DNA of 64,000 bases, from contig OZ242191.1 in the NCBI GenBank assembly GCA_965205915.1, positions 558,001 through 622,000 on the forward strand, read 5' to 3'. Position 1 is the stretch's first letter, and the number at the start of each line of letters is the position of its first letter. The stretch is from VXMO01 sp965205915. GTDB taxonomy: Bacteria; Chloroflexota; Dehalococcoidia; UBA6926. Shown piece after piece: positions 58,551 through 64,000 of this stretch. The translations under genes were made by a program, and so were the position numbers. The notes beneath the pieces were generated by a model. The model was not told the DNA's origin. It made no database searches and was given only the letters and a program-made list of their open reading frames with translations.

Positions 58551-59216
58551 TTACTGCCCTCTCGCCGCAATTGCCAGAGCCTCGATGATCTCTCCGGTGG
58601 CGGCTGTGCCACCCAGGATTAGGTCAACAATGCGTAGCGTTGGAGCTTGCAGGTCCGGCGCCCATGACGCCGTCCCATCCGATGCCACGATGACATCGAG
58701 GTCACGTACGTTGGCGTCGAACGCGGTGTGCAGGACACAGGCGTAGGTTATCGTTCCCGCGAGTATGACGGTGCGGATGCCGCGCCGTCGGAGGGCTGTT
58801 TCAAGATCGGTCCCAAAGAACGCGGAGAAGCTGCGCTTGGTAACGACGTATTCGTCGGGCTGCGGCGCAAGCGCGTCGTGAATCTCCGCCCCCCATGTGC
58901 CCGGCATCAGCGCCGGCCCGCCCGGCGCATCGGCCACCGCGCCAAATGTCTGCGCGACGACGTTGTGTATCAGATGCACTGCGTCGGGAGAATCATCCCG
59001 CTCGATCCGGGTATGGACGATGAAAAGCCCCGCCGCCCGCGCCGCCTCCAGCAGCGATGCCATCGCCGGAATCCCGTCCGTCACCAACGACGGCTCCAAA
59101 CCCAGAGGCGCAACGCGTTCCGCCGCTTGGCCATAAAACCCGTCCGGATGGCAGAAGTCGTTTTGCATATCGACCATGACGAGGGCGGTGGTTTGGGGGT
59201 CAATCTGGGAATTCAT
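58551..59216 (-). CDS. Isochorismatase-family cysteine hydrolase
   Basis: A 221-residue alpha/beta hydrolase. The catalytic triad is visible: Asp in LVMVDMQNDFCHP, Lys in VVTKRSFSAFFGTDLETAL and Cys in ITYACVLHTAFDA. The family includes nicotinamidases, carbamoyl hydrolases and isochorismatases; none of the specific motifs for a siderophore pathway is present. It interrupts the run of crotonase paralogues, so it might hydrolyse an amide or ester in the same catabolic route. Confidence 0.87.
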   Translation of the reverse strand: MNSQIDPQTTALVMVDMQNDFCHPDGFYGQAAERVAPLGLEPSLVTDGIPAMASLLEAARAAGLFIVHTRIERDDSPDAVHLIHNVVAQTFGAVADAPGGPALMPGTWGAEIHDALAPQPDEYVVTKRSFSAFFGTDLETALRRRGIRTVILAGTITYACVLHTAFDANVRDLDVIVASDGTASWAPDLQAPTLRIVDLILGGTAATGEIIEALAIAARGQ

Positions 59217-59257
59217 GGGGCTGCGTTACCTGCTTTGTCTTGCGGAATGGGATTCAG

Positions 59258-59470
59258 ATTCCCGCGTTCGCGGGAATGACGGAAGGGTGGGCGGGAATGA
59301 CGGAGGGTGGGGGACATTACGGACACCTGATGGATTCCCGCGTTCGCGGGAATGACGGAAGGGTGGGCGGGAATGACGGAGGGTGGGCGGGAATGACGGA
59401 GGGTGGGCGGGGGTGGCGGCGGGTGGGCGGGGGTGGCGGAGGGTGGGCGGGGGTGGCGGCGGGGCGGCGG
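59258..59470. repeat. REP palindromes followed by a 20-bp G-rich tandem array
   Basis: Palindromes at 59258-59277 and 59334-59353 (ATTCCCGCGTTCGCGGGAAT). After the second, the tail repeats with period 20: GAATGACGGAGGGTGGGCGG and then GGGTGGCGG-type variants up to about 59470. The G runs could form G-quadruplexes. The unit resembles the complement of the 19-bp array at 884-1161. Confidence 0.85.
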
Positions 59471-59555
59471 CCGTCTGCTTGGGCGGGCGTGGCCGTTCAT
59501 GATGAGTTGAGGGGCGGGGTTTCCCCCGCCCCTCTCTTGCCTTGACTGTGACTTG

Positions 59556-60434
59556 TTAGTCCCTGTTGGCTGCCGACCTTGGCCCGAAGGGTTCCGGCTG
59601 GAATGGGCCGTCACGCTGTTGCAGGAAGCCGCGCATGCCGCCGCTTTCGCGCGCCTCTTCGAGGGGACGCATGATGTCCTCGCGCTTCGAGGCGTGCGCG
59701 AACGCGGAGAGTTCGCCGTTCAGGATCAGCGCGTTCCGCAGGCCCATCATCTCCAGGCCCATCGTCGCGACGTAAAGGTTGATCTTCACCGTTTCCGGGG
59801 AAACCAGCGCGATGCGCTCGCCGATCTTGATGCACTCTTCGACGAGGTCGTCCTGCGGGATGATCTGGTTGATGATGCCGATTCGCAGCGCCTCTTCCGC
59901 GTCGATGTGGTCGCCGGTGAGGCTGTAGCGCAGGGCGTTCTTGTAGCCCGCGTTGAGCGTCCAGATGAAGCTGGTGTTGGAGATCATCCGCACCTCGGGC
60001 TGCGAGAACACGGCGGTCTCCGACGCGTAGGTCATGTGGGAGAACAGCGCGTACCACGACCCGCCGCCCATGCACCAGCCGTTGACGGCTGCGATGACAG
60101 GCTTGGTCAGCTCCCATAGGTGCAGGAACTTGGTTGGCTTGTCCCGTTCACGCCAGTTGTCCAGCATCTCAGCGATGTTGGATCCCTCCGGCAGGCCATA
60201 CGGCCACACCGTCGGCGCGCGGCCACCAGCGATGTCGTAGCCCGCCGAAAACGCGCGACCCGCGCCCGTCAGGACGATGTACCGAATCTCGGGATCGGCC
60301 TCTGCCTCATCAAGCGCGACGTGAAGCTCATCCTCGAGATCACGGCTCAGCGCGTTCAGCGCCTCAGGGCGGTTTAGTGTGATCAGCACGCCCTTCCGCT
60401 GCTTGTCATACAGGATGTTCTCGTAGTTGCCCAT
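59556..60434 (-). CDS. Enoyl-CoA hydratase/isomerase (crotonase) family protein, paralogue 2
   Basis: 292 residues with AGGAGAGGGG before the ATG. Same hallmarks as paralogue 1: LITLNRPEALNALS, AFSAGYDIAG, GWCMGGGSWYALFSHMTY, SQPEVRMISNTSFIW, SPETVKINLYVATMGLEMMGL and DGPFQPEPFGPRS. Trp again replaces the first catalytic Glu. Its insertion after the oxyanion loop (APTVWPYGLPEGSNIAEMLDNW) differs from the others and may alter substrate choice. Confidence 0.88.
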   Translation of the reverse strand: MGNYENILYDKQRKGVLITLNRPEALNALSRDLEDELHVALDEAEADPEIRYIVLTGAGRAFSAGYDIAGGRAPTVWPYGLPEGSNIAEMLDNWRERDKPTKFLHLWELTKPVIAAVNGWCMGGGSWYALFSHMTYASETAVFSQPEVRMISNTSFIWTLNAGYKNALRYSLTGDHIDAEEALRIGIINQIIPQDDLVEECIKIGERIALVSPETVKINLYVATMGLEMMGLRNALILNGELSAFAHASKREDIMRPLEEARESGGMRGFLQQRDGPFQPEPFGPRSAANRD

Positions 60435-60493
60435 TTGTTTCCCCTCTCCTTCTTGTCTCCGTCAATGCTGCCTGTTTGGTGTTGTCTTGCCTA

Positions 60494-61384
60494 CTAGTCT
60501 CTCACCTTGGAGCGCGGCCCGAACGGCTCCGGCTGGAATGGGCCGTCGCGTGTTGTCAGGAATGAGCGTAGGCCACCCTGCTCCAACCCATCAAACATAT
60601 CCTTCCGGTAGTCCGCACGGCTCGACGAGTGCGCCAGCGCTGAAAGCTCGCCATTCAGCTTGAGCGCATTGGCGAGGCCCATCATCTCCAGCCCCATCGT
60701 TGCGACGTACAGGTTAATCTTCACCGTCTCCGGCGACACCAACGCGATGCGCTCCACCAGTTGGAATGCCTCTTCAAGCAGGTCGTCGTGCGGCACGATC
60801 TTGTTGACGATGCCGATACGTAGCGCCTCCTCCGCGTCGATGTGGTCGCCCGTCAGGCTGTAGCGCAGCGCGTTCTTGTAGCCGGCGGACAGCACCCAGA
60901 AGAAGCTGGTGTTGGAGATATGCCGCACCTCCGGCTGCCCGAACACGGCGTTCTCCGATGCGATTGTCATATGCGTGGCAGTTGCATACCAGGACGCCCC
61001 GCCCATGCACCAACCGTTGATCGCGCCGATGACCGGCTTGGTCAGCTCCCACATGTGGAGTAGCTTACGAATGCCGTCGCCATCATTCGTGCGCCACTGA
61101 TCAAGCAAGTTTGCAGCGCTCTGACCGGGCGCGACGCCATACGGCCACACGAACTCCCGCATCGGCGCATCCGCCGCGCCAAGATCGTAGCCTGCGGAGA
61201 ACGCCCTGCCCGCCCCGGTCAGTACGATAGCGCGAACCTCCGGATCCGCCTCAGCCTCATCCAGCGCCAGGTGTAGTTCACCCTCCATCTGCGGACTGAT
61301 CGCATTCAGCGCCTCAGGCCGATTCAGCGTAATCAGCGCGCCTTTGCGTTGTTTCTCATACAGAACGTACTCGTAGTTGGACAC
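60494..61384 (-). CDS. Enoyl-CoA hydratase/isomerase (crotonase) family protein, paralogue 3
   Basis: 296 residues from GTG 61384 with GGAG upstream. LITLNRPEALNAIS, AFSAGYDLGA, GWCMGGASWYATATHMTI and GQPEVRHISNTSFFW are present; the GGG of other copies is GGA. The loop after the oxyanion hole (DAPMREFVWPYGVAPGQ) is the longest of the four. It carries the conserved DGPFQPEPFGPRS tail. Confidence 0.88.
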   Translation of the reverse strand: MSNYEYVLYEKQRKGALITLNRPEALNAISPQMEGELHLALDEAEADPEVRAIVLTGAGRAFSAGYDLGAADAPMREFVWPYGVAPGQSAANLLDQWRTNDGDGIRKLLHMWELTKPVIGAINGWCMGGASWYATATHMTIASENAVFGQPEVRHISNTSFFWVLSAGYKNALRYSLTGDHIDAEEALRIGIVNKIVPHDDLLEEAFQLVERIALVSPETVKINLYVATMGLEMMGLANALKLNGELSALAHSSSRADYRKDMFDGLEQGGLRSFLTTRDGPFQPEPFGPRSKVRD

Positions 61385-61450
61385 TCTTTTTGTTTCTCCT
61401 TCCTGCGTTGGCTCTGCGTTTCTTGTATGTCTTTGCCCTTGTGGTTATGG

Positions 61451-61527
61451 ATTCCCGCCTTCGCGGGAATGACGGGTGGAGTGGCGGGAATGGCGGACAC
61501 CCGATGGGTTCCGGCTTTCACCGGAAT
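61451..61527. repeat. Two REP-like palindromes
   Basis: ATTCCCGCCTTCGCGGGAAT (61451-61470) and the degenerate GTTCCGGCTTTCACCGGAAT (61508-61527), between paralogues 3 and 4. Confidence 0.8.
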
Positions 61528-61540
61528 GAGGGGGCGGTTC

Positions 61541-62419
61541 CTACGCGCGTGGCCTGGATCGCGGCCCGAACGGCTCCGGTTGGAATGGGCCGTCGCGCGC
61601 CTCAAGGTATCCGCGGAGGCCGCCCTTTTCCTGCGCATCCGTAAACGGACGCCGCCCTTCCTCGCTGACGGAGGCGTGGGCATGCGCGGACAACTCCGCG
61701 TTCAGGTTCAGCGCGTTGTGCAAGCCCATCATCTCAAGGCCCATCGTCGCGACATACAGATTGATCTTCACCGTCTCAGGCGAGACCAACGCGATGCGCT
61801 CGACGATCTTGAATGCCTCATCAAGCAGGTCAGCAGCAGGCACGACGGTATTCACGATACCGATGCGAAGCGCCTCCTGCGCGTCGATGTGGTCGCCTGT
61901 CAGCGCGTAACGCAGGGCGTTCTTGTAGCCGGCGTTGAGCACCCAGAAGAAGCTCGTGTTGTCCATGTGCCGCACTTCCGGCTGCGCGAACACGGCATCC
62001 TCAGCGGCGATGGTCATGTGTGCCGCGTTGGCATACCAGGAGCCGCCGCCCATGCACCACCCGTTGACGGCGGCGATGACCGGCTTGGTTAGCTCCCAAA
62101 GATGGAGGAACTTGCGCATGTTGTTGCGGTCTGACGTCCGCCAATGATCGAGGTGGGCGGCGGCGCTCGTGTTCTTCGGCAGCGCGTACGGCCACTCAAA
62201 CTCGGCCTCGCCGGAGATGTCATAGCCGGACGAAAACGCCCTGCCCGCGCCCGTCAGCACGATGGCGCGAACCTCAGGGTCAGCCTCCGCCTCATCGAGC
62301 GCCTCATGCAGCTCTCGCTCAAGGTCCGGGCTGATGGCATTCAGCCGCTCGGGCCGATTCAGTGTGATAAGCGCGCCCCTGCGCTGCTTCTCATACAGGA
62401 TGTTCTCATAGTCGGCCAT
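61541..62419 (-). CDS. Enoyl-CoA hydratase/isomerase (crotonase) family protein, paralogue 4
   Basis: 292 residues from ATG 62419; the open frame extends further upstream into repeat sequence but that part is not protein-like. LITLNRPERLNAIS, AFSSGYDISG, GWCMGGGSWYANAAHMTI, AQPEVRHMDNTSFFW and DGPFQPEPFGPRS are present, with Trp again at the first catalytic Glu position. Position upstream of the other three suggests it opens the minus-strand run, though 100-300 bp gaps with repeats lie between them. Confidence 0.88.
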   Translation of the reverse strand: MADYENILYEKQRRGALITLNRPERLNAISPDLERELHEALDEAEADPEVRAIVLTGAGRAFSSGYDISGEAEFEWPYALPKNTSAAAHLDHWRTSDRNNMRKFLHLWELTKPVIAAVNGWCMGGGSWYANAAHMTIAAEDAVFAQPEVRHMDNTSFFWVLNAGYKNALRYALTGDHIDAQEALRIGIVNTVVPAADLLDEAFKIVERIALVSPETVKINLYVATMGLEMMGLHNALNLNAELSAHAHASVSEEGRRPFTDAQEKGGLRGYLEARDGPFQPEPFGPRSRPRA

Positions 62420-62557
62420 TGCACAGCCCTCCCCGTTTATCCCCCGTTGGCGAGTGTCCGCCGCTCGGCAAAATGTCTCGCGCAGCGTCACCCACACTAG
62501 CCGCGAGAATAGCACCCGCTGAATACGCGCGGCAAGGGAAAGGGGGACGCCCGATGG

Positions 62558-62606
62558 ATTCCGGCCCCGTATCAAGTACGGGGCATGCTTTCATCGGAAT
62601 GAGGGG
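62558..62606. repeat. Degenerate REP-like element with enlarged loop
   Basis: ATTCCGGCCCCGTATCAAGT, then CGGGGCATGC...ATCGGAATGAG: a variant of the dispersed repeat with a longer interior. It sits between paralogue 4 and the NDUFA9-like gene. Confidence 0.55.
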
Positions 62607-62665
62607 GGGCGGCTCCGCGTATAGTGGCCTTATAGCAGCTATCCTCTGACACGGAGGACTGACAC

Positions 62666-63691
62666 ATGCGCGTAACCATCCTCGGCGGCTCCGGCTTTGT
62701 TGGGCGGCACCTTGTTGCGACGCTTGCCGCAGCGGGTCACAGGCCCATCCGTGTCCTCTCACGCTCCCCTGCCCGCGTCTATGCCGACGCCCGCCGTTCG
62801 CTATCAGTTGGTTTCGACGCCATCGAAACGCTCGCATCACTCGGCAAGCTCACTGCGCCGGAGGTTGCCGAAGCCCGCGATCGCGCAGACCGCGGCGAGG
62901 CCTTGCTCCACGACGCCATTGAAATCATCGAGGGCGATGCCCGTGATTGGGACGCTGTCCGTGAGGCCGTCGCCGACGCGGACGCCGTCGTCCACGCAGT
63001 TGGCATCATCCGCGAGACCGAGGGGCGCTCATTCGCCGACACCAACATCGGCACGACACAGACCCTGATCGACGTCATGAAAGATGTTGGCGTCAACCGC
63101 CTCGTTTACATGGGAATCCTGGGAGCGTCGGACGACCCGGCGATGCCTTACGGCCGCTCGCGCTTTCAGTCGGAGGACGCGGTGATGAACAGCGGACTCG
63201 AATGGACCATCGTCAAGCCGTCCCTCGTCTTGGGAGTGTCCGATGCCGTATCGCGCCGCATGGTGAGAACGCTGCGAACCGGCCCCGCCGCCGTCCTGCC
63301 CCTGCCCGATGGCGGCCGCACCTTGATGCAACCGATGTACGTCAGCGACCTTGCGACCGTTCTTACTCTCTGTTTGATGGAGCCGGAACGCGCCGGGCAG
63401 ATATACGAGATCGGCGGCCCGGAGCACATCGCCCTGCGCGACATCGCCAAGGCATTCGCCACGGAACTCAGCATCCGACGCGTTTACAACGTCCCGATGC
63501 CCCAATTCCTGCTGAACATCGGCGCGACGGTCATGTCCCGCGTCCTGAAAAACCCGCCCATAACACCCGCGGAACTGAGCCAGCTAAAGGTGGACAACAT
63601 CACGACGCTCGATTCCGTGGATAGCGCCTTCGGCTTCCAACCGCGCCGCTTCGCGGATTACGTGCCTTATATCAGGGACGTTGAACCGTAG
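62666..63691 (+). CDS. NAD(P)-binding protein, NDUFA9-like atypical SDR
   Basis: 341 residues from ATG 62666, with CGGAGG nine bases upstream. The Rossmann motif is VTILGGSGFVGRHLVATLAAAGH. NTLL-like SDR features follow: VVHAVGIIRETEGRSFADTNIGTTQTLIDVMKDVGVNRLVYMGILGA, YGRSRFQSEDAV and SGLEWTIVKPSLVLG. Bacterial NDUFA9-like proteins are of uncertain role (possible respiratory-complex assembly or quinone-related). No catalytic YxxxK pair was clear. Confidence 0.85.
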   Translation: MRVTILGGSGFVGRHLVATLAAAGHRPIRVLSRSPARVYADARRSLSVGFDAIETLASLGKLTAPEVAEARDRADRGEALLHDAIEIIEGDARDWDAVREAVADADAVVHAVGIIRETEGRSFADTNIGTTQTLIDVMKDVGVNRLVYMGILGASDDPAMPYGRSRFQSEDAVMNSGLEWTIVKPSLVLGVSDAVSRRMVRTLRTGPAAVLPLPDGGRTLMQPMYVSDLATVLTLCLMEPERAGQIYEIGGPEHIALRDIAKAFATELSIRRVYNVPMPQFLLNIGATVMSRVLKNPPITPAELSQLKVDNITTLDSVDSAFGFQPRRFADYVPYIRDVEP

Positions 63692-63699
63692 CTATTCAG

Positions 63700-63723
63700 C
63701 AGCCGCGCCGCTTGGCGCGGCTG
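63700..63723 (+). terminator. Hairpin after the NDUFA9-like gene
   Basis: CAGCCGCGCC (63700-63709) pairs perfectly with GGCGCGGCTG (63714-63723), eight bp after the stop. There is no T tract, so termination would be inefficient or Rho-assisted. Confidence 0.5.
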
Positions 63724-63768
63724 AGGGACCCGCAATTGACGCAACTGTTGGCGATGGGTCTTTGTGAC

Positions 63769-64000
63769 TTATCGCCGTTTTCGCCGCTCGCCTGCTGCGT
63801 AGGGTGTCTTTTCTCTAAGGTAGTTGTTCAGCGTGAAGGCCAGAAGCACGACTGGAATAATGACCAGGATCTTGGCTGCTTCCAGCAAGAGGCCGCCATG
63901 GAGCCAAAGGACGGCGAATAGCACAAATATGACGTTCATTGCGACAATCGTCACAATCGTAGGCAGCCAAAACTGTCGTAGTAGTCGCCATGAGACGGCT
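63769..64000 (-). CDS. Hypothetical membrane protein, partial (runs off the right edge)
   Basis: The frame is open to the edge of the window on the minus strand (SWRLLRQFWLPTIV before MNVIFVLF), so the gene is cut at its N terminus. Two hydrophobic segments (about IVAMNVIFVLFAVLWL and AAKILVIIPVVLLAFTL) end in a basic tail GERRKRR. An internal GTG or ATG start near 63954 is also possible. No family is recognised. Confidence 0.55.
   Translation of the reverse strand, partial: AVSWRLLRQFWLPTIVTIVAMNVIFVLFAVLWLHGGLLLEAAKILVIIPVVLLAFTLNNYLREKTPYAAGERRKRR

Noticed and set aside
59213..59614. Pro/His-rich minus-strand frame of 133 codons
   Set aside because: Made of REP palindromes and the G-rich array read in reverse; no conserved start.

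Overview
This is a GC-rich bacterial chromosome segment densely packed with housekeeping genes. The gene content (cobalamin-dependent class II ribonucleotide reductase, NDUFA9-like and SDR proteins, runs of paralogous crotonase-fold enzymes, many dispersed ATTCCC-N8-GGGAAT palindromes) best fits a Chloroflexota lineage of the Dehalococcoidia/SAR202 type. That placement is inference from content; no rRNA gene is present to confirm it.

Layout. 0-1.2 kb: a 70-bp tandem array, tRNA-Asn and a 19-bp tandem array. 1.2-9.3 kb (+): proC, yggT, an MFS exporter, a PadR regulator with a membrane partner, a PlsY-like protein with a small kinase, pepA and an SDR protein. 9.3-12.7 kb (-): nrdJ and nrdR. 13.0-15.9 kb (+): smpB, unknown genes and ssrA (tmRNA). 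16-25 kb (+): assimilatory sulfate reduction and siroheme synthesis (cysH, cysC, sat, sulfite reductase, hemD, met8-like, cobA-hemD fusion, hemC). Its leader has a promoter, a short ORF with closely spaced Cys codons and an intrinsic terminator, which together look like a cysteine-responsive attenuator. 25-29.8 kb (-): a tightly overlapped five-gene operon (GTP cyclohydrolase II/pyrimidine reductase fusion, BchC-like dehydrogenase, divergent PTPS-like protein, GT4 glycosyltransferase, methyltransferase) that looks like an undescribed GTP-derived metabolite pathway. 29.9-33 kb (-): recN and a zinc alcohol dehydrogenase.

33-36.3 kb is an accessory island: a HigBA-like toxin-antitoxin pair with a leaderless promoter, then three genes each broken by one frameshift (CYTH protein, P-loop kinase, PIN toxin), then an AbrB antitoxin. 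36.3-39.2 kb holds tRNA-Glu, a DUF2325-like protein, a DUF192 lipoprotein, tRNA-Thr and a DUF502 membrane protein. 39.3-44.9 kb (-) is a signalling module of histidine kinase, ligand-binding lipoprotein, RsbW-like kinase, REC-PP2C phosphatase and STAS antagonist. 45-50 kb holds two tRNAs, an epimerase, metF, apt, glmU and a UppP-like protein.

50-62.6 kb is repeat-rich: a KAP-family NTPase beside a DNA methyltransferase remnant, glmS, BrnTA, tRNA-Gly, a REP array, three tandem HicAB pairs, and four paralogous crotonase-fold proteins interrupted by an isochorismatase-family hydrolase. The right edge has an NDUFA9-like protein and a membrane protein running off the window.

Best leads: the candidate cysteine attenuator (16.0-16.3 kb), the GTP-derived operon (25.0-29.8 kb), the quadruplicated crotonase family lacking one catalytic Glu (57.5-62.4 kb) and the HicAB triplication (55.7-57.5 kb).
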